Made by a program: the position numbers and the translations under genes. Under the pieces are notes generated by a model, which ran no database searches, was not told the origin of the DNA, and saw nothing but the letters and a program-made list of their open reading frames with translations. A stretch of DNA of 34,191 nucleotides from assembly GCA_964510065.1 (NCBI GenBank), contig CAZEAC010000047.1, positions 1 through 34,191 of the forward strand, in the 5' to 3' direction. Shown here piece by piece: positions 24,239-31,779 of this stretch. Positions within the stretch are counted from its first letter, which is position 1. Every line of letters starts with the position of its first letter. This stretch comes from CAZEAC01 sp964510065. Lineage in GTDB: Bacteria > Bdellovibrionota_C > UBA2361 > CAIXSY01.

Positions 24239-24991
24239 AAGCGAGTGCTGTTCGGTGGCGAGCACAATAACTTCGCTTAGGTTGACATGTGCCGGTCGAG
24301 TAACACAAAAGGCGACGATTTCGGCGATGTCACGCGCGATAAGGGGCTCCATATCTTTGTAGACAGCCGCGGCACGCTCTTGGTCGCCATGAAAGCGGAC
24401 CGTGCTAAATTGCGTTTGCACGGCGCCCGGATCGACCGTACTTACTCGAATCTTAGTTTTTTCGAGGTCGCGCTTGAGTCCGCGTGAAATAGCATCAACC
24501 GCGTGTTTTGTGGCGCAGTACACGCTTCCACCCTCGTAGACTCTGTGCCCGGCTATTGAGCCGATGTTGACAATATGTCCCTGGTTGCGAGCAACCATAC
24601 CGGGAAGTACCGCGCGGGTAAGGTAGAGAAGCCCTTTGAGGTTGGTGTCAATCATCTCCTCCCAATCGTCGATGTTGCTGAAATGAAATTTCTCCAACCC
24701 TCGCGCTAAGCCGGCGTTGTTAATTAGGATGTCTATTGCATTAAAAGTCTTGAGCGTACGCTGCACAATCTCAGGCACTCGATCTCGCTTTCTAATATCA
24801 AGTTCAAATGCCTCAGCGCGAACTGAGTATTTCTCTGTGAGAGTCGCGGCGAGCGCGCTAAGTTTATCCACGCTTCTCGCAAAAAGTGCTACATTGGCAC
24901 CGTGCATTGCGCAGGCTTCGGCGCAAGCTGCTCCGATGCCACCTGATGCGCCCGAAATGAGAACAGTTTTCGAAGTGAGCAGTTTGTTCAT
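24233..24991 (-). CDS. short-chain dehydrogenase, YdfG-like (3-hydroxy acid dehydrogenase)
   Basis: This is a classical SDR of 252 residues. The Rossmann motif SGASGGIG (13-20) and FARS (37-40), whose arginine favours NADP, are followed by ILINNAG (88-94). The catalytic set is Asn117, Ser145, Tyr158 and Lys162. The stretches GSIAGHRVYEGGSVYCATKHA and PAHVNLSEVIVL closely follow the YdfG pattern of NADP-dependent 3-hydroxy acid (serine/L-allo-threonine) dehydrogenases. That substrate assignment is inference from resemblance. It is cytoplasmic. ATG 24991 has only a weak purine stretch upstream. It converges with the TonB receptor (six-base overlap) and diverges from the unknown gene at 25260. 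Confidence 0.9.
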   Translation of the reverse strand: MNKLLTSKTVLISGASGGIGAACAEACAMHGANVALFARSVDKLSALAATLTEKYSVRAEAFELDIRKRDRVPEIVQRTLKTFNAIDILINNAGLARGLEKFHFSNIDDWEEMIDTNLKGLLYLTRAVLPGMVARNQGHIVNIGSIAGHRVYEGGSVYCATKHAVDAISRGLKRDLEKTKIRVSTVDPGAVQTQFSTVRFHGDQERAAAVYKDMEPLIARDIAEIVAFCVTRPAHVNLSEVIVLATEQHSLL

Positions 24992-25093
24992 AAATCTCGT
25001 GAAATCAGATTGTTAGCGGTCGATGTTGTATGCGGTTGTATTTCCAAAGCATGCCATAATTATAGGTAGGGCAGGAAAATTGCAATGTTATAG

Positions 25094-25236
25094 TAGTACT
25101 CTGTAACCAAGATACTCTTACTTTCCTAGCTCTGTGTCTCTGTGACTCTGTGGTTTGTTTTACTTTCAAAGAACCACAGAGACACGAAGAGCACAGAGAT
25201 GAGAAAAGTCGGAAAACTTCGTTTTCAGTGTACTAG
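25094..25236. mobile_element. MITE-like element of the CTAGTACTCTG type, copy D
   Basis: It begins TAGTACTCTGTAACC and ends CAGTGTACTAG, with inner arms containing CTCTGTGGTTTG and GAACCACAGAGACACGAAGA. Its left half matches the complement of copy C closely. It separates the divergent SDR gene from the unknown gene at 25260, whose ATG lies only 24 bases beyond the element, so the element may contribute to that promoter. Confidence 0.75.
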
Positions 25237-25259
25237 GTTTTGGTAATTATCGCACAACA

Positions 25260-26369
25260 ATGAGCGGACCTCGTTTCGTACCACGTCCAACTTCAGAACC
25301 AGAAACCTTGGAACAATCTCGTGCGACAGCAGTTGCGCAGCCGAAGGACGTCATCCAACTTTCCAGGTTTTCTTTTAGTCCGGAGCTCCCGCGAGCAGGT
25401 GCTCTTGAAGAGGCGCGCAGCGCTGGCGGCGCTAAAGTAATTGCACTTCCCATTCCTGAGCGTGACTCTGAAACGAGTCGACAGCCTGAGAAGGCCCGAG
25501 AAAGCGGCCTCATATCCAGATTCACTGCTTGGGGAGCAGAAAAAATTGAACAGGTGAAAAGCGCTGCGGGCAAGTTTACTGGTGCTTGCAGCAGAGCGTT
25601 CGTTGCGGCGACTGCTACAGCAGGTGACTGTATCTCGGTGCTCCGCGAAAGCGTGTCAAAGGTCTGGAATGCGCAGGGCGGCTTTACCGATCGCTGTGAA
25701 GTCGCGTGGAGTACGTTGAAGGAAGCTGGTTCGCGCCTTTCCGGTCGATGTGCTCGTGGAGCAAAAGAGGTGATTGCGGCGTGCGCTGAAGCTGCCCGCG
25801 CTGCTGTTGAAATTGTGTCACCGGCGCTTCCTCAAGGGGCTGTAGATTTTGCCAATAGTGCAATTGACCTCTTCGATAATTACCTGAATCCGCAAGATCA
25901 AGATTTCCAAGAAACGCTCGAGGCCATGGAGGAGGCGGAGCTCGAAGTTATGGACGAAAGCCTCGACCGTGCCGTCGAAGCTTTCGCACCGATCGTCGAG
26001 AGACAGTACGCAGAGAACGAACAGAGCCTCTCGTTCAATGCCAAGCTAATTCAGGCGCTTGAGGTGATTTCCTCGGACCTTGCAAGGAAAGAGGCTCGCG
26101 AACATGACAAGGCGAAAGAGTCCATTGAACTTGCGCGCGAGCATCGAGCAGAACTGCTAAAGGATAAACTTTCTTTGCTTTCGCGACATCCTTGGCTTCA
26201 AGGAACTTCCGCTGCTGCCGCGGTGCAAACGGATCATTATGTACTCGATCTTCCTGAACAGCAGATCTTGCAACAGGCAGAGGCGGAGATTGAGCGTGGC
26301 CGGGATTTGAAGCAGGGCCTTCGTTCGGCTCGCGATACGCTTCTAGTGAAAGAGCTTGAAGTGGCGTAA
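25260..26369 (+). CDS. unrecognised helical protein
   Basis: This frame of 369 residues starts at ATG 25260 (MSGPRFVPRPTSEPETLEQS). No Shine-Dalgarno sequence is visible, because a MITE-like element ends 24 bases upstream. The first 85 residues are proline-rich and polar, probably disordered. Residues 86-200 are Ala/Ser-rich helix with regularly placed cysteines (GACSRAF, GDCISVL, DRCEVAW, GRCARGA, AACAEAA). Residues 215-300 are very acidic, with EAMEEAELEVMDESLDRAVE, and the C-terminal part is a charged coiled-coil-like helix ending LLVKELEVA. There is no signal peptide or clear membrane span. It converges with another unknown gene 11 bases away. I assign no function; a scaffold or structural role is only a guess. 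Confidence 0.6.
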   Translation: MSGPRFVPRPTSEPETLEQSRATAVAQPKDVIQLSRFSFSPELPRAGALEEARSAGGAKVIALPIPERDSETSRQPEKARESGLISRFTAWGAEKIEQVKSAAGKFTGACSRAFVAATATAGDCISVLRESVSKVWNAQGGFTDRCEVAWSTLKEAGSRLSGRCARGAKEVIAACAEAARAAVEIVSPALPQGAVDFANSAIDLFDNYLNPQDQDFQETLEAMEEAELEVMDESLDRAVEAFAPIVERQYAENEQSLSFNAKLIQALEVISSDLARKEAREHDKAKESIELAREHRAELLKDKLSLLSRHPWLQGTSAAAAVQTDHYVLDLPEQQILQQAEAEIERGRDLKQGLRSARDTLLVKELEVA

Positions 26370-26380
26370 AGTCTGGCGAG

Positions 26381-27658
26381 CTATCGTCTTCGTCCTCGCG
26401 CTGGTCGCTGACGGTTCCTGGGTGGTGCGCTCGGTTGCCCTTTATTTGAAATCGCAAGAAGTTGGCTGTTTTTGCAACCGTCAATGACATAGCGTTCTCG
26501 GCTTCGAAAAAAGGAGAAGTACCACTCCTTATTTTGACGAAATCCGGCTTCGCGTGGCGATGCGCTTCGGACAAGTTGAGGTACACGCGCCGCGTCGACG
26601 AAGGTCGAGCTTTTGAGGAGTTCAATAAACTTTAAAAAGAGCTCTCTGATAGTATACGGGGAATGAAATACCACGCTTCCGTCGATCTCACGGGGAATGC
26701 CTAGCGCGAATTGCGTAAGCGCCTGACTGCTTAAAGAATATTGATCCGGGCCAATGGCATATTCGCCGATGTCGGAGCCTGGCCTGCCGCCGCGATGAGC
26801 AGTGAAGTTAGGAATTCTTTCTCCGCGGATCTTCTGAGCAAGTAGGGCCAGTTCGTTTTCTAGGAAGATCGTGAAACCACGGCCACGAAGTTCATAAAGA
26901 CTTTGAAGTGTAGCATCCGCGCTCACGACGGCAACCACTGCTTTCCAGCGAAGCAACGTTGCGCGGCCCTCTATAACAAGAGGAGCGAGGAATGATTGGT
27001 CCTTTGTGACGGGGCGCATTCGCTGCACAAGCTTGGCTAGTGCCAGTACAAGGTCTCGTCCCGTGCGCGGTTGCTCGACTTGATGTAGGCCGTGCTTAAG
27101 AAAGGAACGGATCGCTGGAGCGAAGGACGCGATGCGTTCGGGCAAGACGGTTAAGCGACCACCTGAAGCGGGGAGTTGTAGTCGGAAGCCCTGATCGTCG
27201 ACAACCGCTTCGACTCCTGACAAGGTCTGAAGCTTCGGATCTCGTGGATGAATTGAATCGGCGGCGGAGCTAAGGCTACCCAAAAAGAACGGCACGTTGA
27301 GCTTGTCATGGTTAAGCCCGGGGCAGGCGATTAAATATCCGGCAATGCAGCTTTTCCTCTCGATGAGATAGTAAAGAGTAGGCTCGTCCTCGCCGAGTAG
27401 CCGCTTTTCGACCTTTTGTGCTGAAAGGCCATGGCCAGTCTTTTCCTGAAACCAGGGGCCGTACTTCTGCAGAATCTGTCCGAGCAGCTCCTCTGCCACA
27501 AAAAGGCCATGCTTGGTCACTCTCATCTGGTGTTCGCGTATATCGCTTGCGATCGTGGCGCATGCGTAGGCCAAGAATTCCGCGAGAAGGGTATCTTGTG
27601 TCGCAGCTGGCACGGCAACCGTAGTCTCGGCCTCTGCCTGCTTCTCAGTATCATTCAT
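26381..27658 (-). CDS. unrecognised protein with Arg-rich tail
   Basis: This leftward gene of 425 residues starts at ATG 27658, preceded by GGTGAG with an eight-base spacer. The protein is mixed alpha/beta: an acidic N-terminus, a helical part (24-75), YYLIERKSCIAGYLIACPG around 95-113, then strands and helices with RGGRPGSDIGEYAIGPDQYS and a region like HSPYTIRELFLKFIELL. The tail ends QRPARGRRR, a likely nucleic-acid or acidic-partner contact (inference). It has no signal peptide, and no nuclease, kinase or ATPase motif is apparent. It converges with the acidic helical gene at 25260-26369 with only 11 bases between. I do not recognise either family. Confidence 0.65.
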   Translation of the reverse strand: MNDTEKQAEAETTVAVPAATQDTLLAEFLAYACATIASDIREHQMRVTKHGLFVAEELLGQILQKYGPWFQEKTGHGLSAQKVEKRLLGEDEPTLYYLIERKSCIAGYLIACPGLNHDKLNVPFFLGSLSSAADSIHPRDPKLQTLSGVEAVVDDQGFRLQLPASGGRLTVLPERIASFAPAIRSFLKHGLHQVEQPRTGRDLVLALAKLVQRMRPVTKDQSFLAPLVIEGRATLLRWKAVVAVVSADATLQSLYELRGRGFTIFLENELALLAQKIRGERIPNFTAHRGGRPGSDIGEYAIGPDQYSLSSQALTQFALGIPREIDGSVVFHSPYTIRELFLKFIELLKSSTFVDAARVPQLVRSASPREAGFRQNKEWYFSFFRSRERYVIDGCKNSQLLAISNKGQPSAPPRNRQRPARGRRR

Positions 27659-28083
27659 TTTGTTAGCTCACCATTATGCGTACCGTCAGTCAAGAAGCCG
27701 GCTCTATGCAGCCATTTCGCGATTTTTCCTTAGGAACCTCTGAAAAACTATGCATTTCGTCTTCGCTGGCATTTCGGCGATCTTTGCGAGAAAGCATGCC
27801 GGGAAAATACTCGAAATAGCCCTGCTATTCCTGCGTTTATCCCGGCATGCTTTCTCGCAAATCTCATCCAAAATTCCAGCAAATCCAAAACGCCTAGTTT
27901 TTCAGAGGTTCCCTTATTCTCCGCGGCTGCTGTGGATTTTTCTTATGCACGCAGAATCTTCGGAAAGCGTGTCGCTCTCGCTGGAGAATGAGTATGAGTT
28001 CGTAAAATTCAGAATAAGTTGCCGCCAAAGCTTATGAGCGTGCATAAAGCTCCCGAGAACAATGTGCGGAGAGGCTATCCCGG
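27659..28083. other. non-coding gap holding the second 180-bp element
   Basis: Between a leftward unknown gene and the rightward subtilase, this gap holds the 180-bp palindromic element (27733-27912) and, just before the subtilase ATG, GGAGAGG as its ribosome-binding site. The remaining 170 bases or so show no further feature I can support. Confidence 0.5.
27733..27912. mobile_element. 180-bp palindromic MITE-like element, copy 2
   Basis: It has the same length and ends as copy 1 (GGAACCTCTGAAAAACTA and complement), flanked by a 4-bp duplication CTTA (27729-27732 and 27913-27916). It differs from copy 1 at 12 positions by my alignment. Eight of these are four paired changes that keep the palindrome matched (element positions 21/160, 62/118, 65/115 and 67/113). 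An open frame crosses it but is a consequence of the repeat. Confidence 0.85.
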
Positions 28084-29763
28084 ATGTCGTTGCGAAAAAT
28101 TCTTAGCTGCCTTGGAATCTTGGCGTTTGCGCTTGTGCCGGGCACAGGACACGCCGAAATTCGTGTCAAGTCAGGCGAGCTTGTCGTGCTACTCAATAAT
28201 GATCGTCCCATCGCTGCCGCCTCGGAGGACTTTTCGGGGTTGGGGAAAATAATTGCCCGTGGCAAGCGCGGCCTTGCGCGATTTAAATCAGCAACTGTCG
28301 CCCACGACCAAAGCGGAGCAGCTGAAGTACTTTATCGCGCCGACGAATATGAACCGTTGTGTGCTGCGCTCAAGGCACGAGGAATCGCACGCGCCTGTAG
28401 CGCGAACTTCGTAGTACGTGCGTCGGCTAGCCCCGATGATCCACTTTACCCAGAGCTTTGGGGAATGGCGATGATGAAGATGCCAGAGGTCTGGGACTCT
28501 AGCCTGGGCTCGTCTTCGGTCATTGCTGCGGTGGTTGATACTGGCGTCGATTATAGCCATCCGGATCTCGCAGCTAATATGTGGTTGAATAGCGAAGAGA
28601 TACCGGGCAATGACGTCGACGACGACAAGAACGGATACGTTGACGATGTACATGGTATCGATCTGCTACACCATGATGGCGAACCGCTTGATGATAATGG
28701 ACATGGTACTCACGTTGCGGGGACAATCGGCGCAGTTGGCAATAATGCGTTCGGTGTTGTTGGCGTCAATTGGCATGTGAAACTTATGGCGCTAAAGTTC
28801 CTCGATGCCGAGGGCGGTGGAAGTCTCTATGACGCGGTCGAAGCGATAAGCTACGCAGCAGATCACGGTGCGCGAATAATAAATGCATCGTGGGGCGGCT
28901 ACGGTTACTCGGAACCGTTAGCCGCGATTATCAAAGAAGTTGGTAACGAGGGAGTTGTTGTGGTAGCCGCGGCAGGAAACGAATCGAATGACAACGACTT
29001 CCAACCGAGTTACCCGGCAAGCTTTACCTCAAGCAATATTATATCTGTTTCGGCGGTGAATTCTGCGGGGCATCTCGCGCAGAATTTCTCGAACTACGGA
29101 GCTACGAGTGTCGATATTTCAGCTCCCGGAGTTGAAATCTTGAGCACGTTTCCGGGTGGCGGGTTTGCCGTGCTTACCGGAACGTCGATGGCCACCCCGC
29201 ATGTTGCTGGTCTTGCGGCAATGCTCCTTTCCGTTCAACCAAATCTCTCAGCGAGTCAGATTCGTCACATTATCATGGAAACAGGAGTTCCTGAGGCAAC
29301 ACTAAGTGGAAAGTCTGTAAGCGGAGCGGTGGTCAACGCCATTGCCGCGCTTAATCTTGCGCGTGAAACTTTGCCACTTACTGAGAATGCTGAGTACCTA
29401 ATGAGCGTCGGTGCCGTAGATAGCGGCGGAGATTTTCGCGCTGGCGCGCCTGTTTCCAGTCGCTGTCAACTCCGTATTGAGGGGGTTAATATTCAGCAAT
29501 CGCACACTCTCAATCTTTCTTTAAAAGTAGGCGGCTCTGAGTGTAGTGTCGGGAGCTTTGAGGTGCAGCCGGGGGTCACCAGCCTGCTGAGCTGTCGTAG
29601 TGTCAAGCGCTTTAAGGGGCGTGGTGTCTTTTCGCTCGTGAATGAAATAGGTGATTCGGTGGCCCAAGCCTCCGCGCGTTATGCCCCAAAGGGATTTGTC
29701 TCGACGACTGCGCTACGTGGACAACGTGCTTGCCGAGCGCTGTCGTCGCAAGTTCGGCAGTAA
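28084..29763 (+). CDS. exported subtilisin-like serine peptidase (S8)
   Basis: This is a secreted protease of the subtilase family. A signal peptide (1-24, ending GTGHA) is followed by a propeptide-like region (25-115). The peptidase domain has Asp152 in VVDTGVDYSHPDL, His207 in NGHGTHVAGTIG, the oxyanion Asn299 in AAAGNES and the nucleophile Ser368 in GTSMATPHVAGLAA. The insertion NDVDDDKNGYVDD (176-188) looks like a calcium-binding loop. A further domain of about 130 residues (430-559) contains several cysteines and probably packs as strands. GGAGAGG lies nine bases before ATG 28084, fixing the start. It likely acts outside the cytoplasm; the substrate is unknown. A 300-base gap with a palindrome separates it from the next gene. 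Confidence 0.93.
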   Translation: MSLRKILSCLGILAFALVPGTGHAEIRVKSGELVVLLNNDRPIAAASEDFSGLGKIIARGKRGLARFKSATVAHDQSGAAEVLYRADEYEPLCAALKARGIARACSANFVVRASASPDDPLYPELWGMAMMKMPEVWDSSLGSSSVIAAVVDTGVDYSHPDLAANMWLNSEEIPGNDVDDDKNGYVDDVHGIDLLHHDGEPLDDNGHGTHVAGTIGAVGNNAFGVVGVNWHVKLMALKFLDAEGGGSLYDAVEAISYAADHGARIINASWGGYGYSEPLAAIIKEVGNEGVVVVAAAGNESNDNDFQPSYPASFTSSNIISVSAVNSAGHLAQNFSNYGATSVDISAPGVEILSTFPGGGFAVLTGTSMATPHVAGLAAMLLSVQPNLSASQIRHIIMETGVPEATLSGKSVSGAVVNAIAALNLARETLPLTENAEYLMSVGAVDSGGDFRAGAPVSSRCQLRIEGVNIQQSHTLNLSLKVGGSECSVGSFEVQPGVTSLLSCRSVKRFKGRGVFSLVNEIGDSVAQASARYAPKGFVSTTALRGQRACRALSSQVRQ

Positions 29764-30081
29764 TATCTCATTGCGCTCCATCGGGATCTCGCTTCATCTA
29801 TCGTATTATCTATTATATCCGAAGACATAGGGCTGATTGCGGGGCCTCTATCACAAATCCGAAATAATCGTTAAACTGTTGTGCTTAGCCCGGACTAATC
29901 ACAGGTTTCGTCGCGAGGAAGTGTAATTTGTCGAAGGGCGAGGCTTTTCGACGGAATTCGACCGGAGGCAGCCTAACAGGCTGTCGAGGACGAATTCCTA
30001 GAAAAACGAAGCCATTCGACAAATTACGCTTCCGCAGCAGAAAGCTGTGAGAAGTCCGGGCTAGCTTGGAGTACAAACACT
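29764..30081. other. gap between subtilase and glycosyltransferase genes
   Basis: The first 120 bases after the subtilase stop are AT-rich with no recognisable terminator. The rest is a 178-bp palindromic element (29886-30063). TTGGAG just past that element is the likely ribosome-binding site of the next gene, with a long spacer. Confidence 0.45.
29886..30063. mobile_element. 178-bp palindromic MITE-like element, different type
   Basis: TAGCCCGGACT (29886-29896) and AGTCCGGGCTA (30053-30063) are exact inverted ends. Farther in, GTAATTTGTCGAA and TTCGACAAATTAC pair, as do GGAATTCG and CGAATTCC. A central hairpin CAGCCTAACAGGCTG closes it. So the element is one long imperfect palindrome without coding capacity. 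A single copy of this type was noticed in the window. Confidence 0.75.
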
Positions 30082-31776
30082 ATGTTTTTAGTTCGTAATG
30101 AACACCGAATAGCGCTCCTTTTTATCGTACTTGCGCTGTTCTCGCGGGCGCTCCTTTTAGAGATTACCGATCTGATCGATCCAACCGAGGCGCGCTACGC
30201 AAGTGTTGCTCAGGAAATGGTCACATCTGATGATTGGGTGACGCCAAAGCTTCCGATGCCGGAAGGAGTTGTGCCATACCTCGGCAAGCCACCGCTCCAT
30301 TTTTGGCTTACCGCGCTCGCCTATAAAGCTTTTTGGGTTGATGAGTGGACCTCTCGGCTCCCAAGCCTATTCGCCGCCATTGCCATGCTTGCGGTAGTGT
30401 ATCTTTTTTCTCGACGCTATTTTGACCGCACGACTGCCGACATTGCCGTAGTCGTAACGCTTTCCTCGGCGATGTTTTTCTTCCTTGCAGGAGCGAGCGT
30501 TACTGACGTGACGCTTTCGGCGCTACTCTGTGCCGCGGTGTGGTGTTTATACCGCTGTGTTTCTGATGCGCAAGCGCAGCCTCTTTGGGCCTACTCTGCA
30601 ACGGTGCTTTGTGCCTTGGCTTTTCTTTGTAAAGGGCCTGTTGCTTTAGTGCTGTGCGGATTGCCGATAATTATCTGGTCCGCTTACACACGAGATTTCT
30701 CTTGGTTGGCACGCATACCGAAAGCGAAAGCTGCGCTGCTTTTTGCGCTGATAGTTGCGCCCTGGTTCGTTTTGAGCGAGATACGACATCCTGGTTTCCT
30801 GCGCTACTTTGTTTGGAACGAAAATATCGCTCGGTATCTCTTCAAGGAGTACGGTGATCGTTATGGAAGTGGCCATGTGCATCCGCGCGGTACTTCCTGG
30901 GTGATGTTAGCATTGGCGCGTATGCCTTGGACCCTAGTTCTCGCGTGGGGGCTTTTTAAGTCCGGACTGCGTGGAACGTGGAGTTGGTTGACAATAAAAA
31001 AAGAGCGGGCGTTTGTCTTGGTGTGGGGCATCAGTTGCGCACTGTTCTTTACCTTTGTGCGACAGCTCCACGCAATGTACCTCCTTCCTGGGGTTCCGGC
31101 ACTTTCAATTCTTGTCGCCGAAATTCTTAAATCGCACTCCGAAACATTTTCCGACGCTTCGGCCTCGAGGGCGCGCCGGCGTTTGTGGGCTGGTGCTGCT
31201 GCTGTGGTCCTTTGCGCCGGCCTTGTTATAGCGGGCGTGGTGCTTGGTATGCAGCTTTGGAGCTGTGTGATCTGCGTGGCGATGCTTTTTGTCACCTGGT
31301 GTAGTGCGCGGATGCTGCTAATGGCGCGGAGTCCCACCAGCGCGACGACCGCTATTGCAGGGTTGCTTATCGCCGTGTATGTCACCGCGATAATTGCGGC
31401 AACACCAAAGATCAATCAAAATCGTTCGGCGGAAAATATTCTTACTGAAGTAGCTGAAATGATGCCGCCTGAGCTGAAGGTAGGTAAGGTCGGAGTGATG
31501 ACGCGAAACTCATATTCACATTATTGGGTCGCAAAAGCTTGGAAAACTGAGCTTGGACGTGAATTACAGGTTGAATACGTCGCAAAGACGAGTTTTCCGA
31601 CCAGTGATGTTCACTACCTTTTGATAAAGGGTGACTCTGCGGTGGAAGATGTTCCCCAGGAAGCCTTACCCTACTATTCGGTCTTAAAACAGAGTGGCGA
31701 GTGGATATTGCTCGTTCGCAAGAGTACCCGCGCTGCTGCATATGCGGCGGCTTTAGGACATCGAGAGAACGCATAG
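30082..31776 (+). CDS. ArnT-like membrane glycosyltransferase (PMT_2/GT83 type)
   Basis: This 564-residue polytopic membrane protein resembles ArnT and related undecaprenyl-phosphate-sugar transferases. The first periplasmic loop has DLIDPTEARYASVAQEM (30-46), and GKPPLHFWLTALAYKAF (68-84) is the second family hallmark. Later segments include WTSRLPSLFAA, FLCKGPVALVLCG and RYGSGHVHPRG. About a dozen hydrophobic helices cover residues 8-440, then a soluble C-terminal domain of about 120 residues follows. It probably moves a sugar from a polyprenyl carrier to lipid A or another envelope acceptor; which sugar cannot be told. The start is ATG 30082 (MFLVRNEHRI), with GGAG 12 bases upstream. The peptidase gene begins three bases after its stop. 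Confidence 0.88.
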   Translation: MFLVRNEHRIALLFIVLALFSRALLLEITDLIDPTEARYASVAQEMVTSDDWVTPKLPMPEGVVPYLGKPPLHFWLTALAYKAFWVDEWTSRLPSLFAAIAMLAVVYLFSRRYFDRTTADIAVVVTLSSAMFFFLAGASVTDVTLSALLCAAVWCLYRCVSDAQAQPLWAYSATVLCALAFLCKGPVALVLCGLPIIIWSAYTRDFSWLARIPKAKAALLFALIVAPWFVLSEIRHPGFLRYFVWNENIARYLFKEYGDRYGSGHVHPRGTSWVMLALARMPWTLVLAWGLFKSGLRGTWSWLTIKKERAFVLVWGISCALFFTFVRQLHAMYLLPGVPALSILVAEILKSHSETFSDASASRARRRLWAGAAAVVLCAGLVIAGVVLGMQLWSCVICVAMLFVTWCSARMLLMARSPTSATTAIAGLLIAVYVTAIIAATPKINQNRSAENILTEVAEMMPPELKVGKVGVMTRNSYSHYWVAKAWKTELGRELQVEYVAKTSFPTSDVHYLLIKGDSAVEDVPQEALPYYSVLKQSGEWILLVRKSTRAAAYAAALGHRENA

Positions 31777-31779
31777 CAG

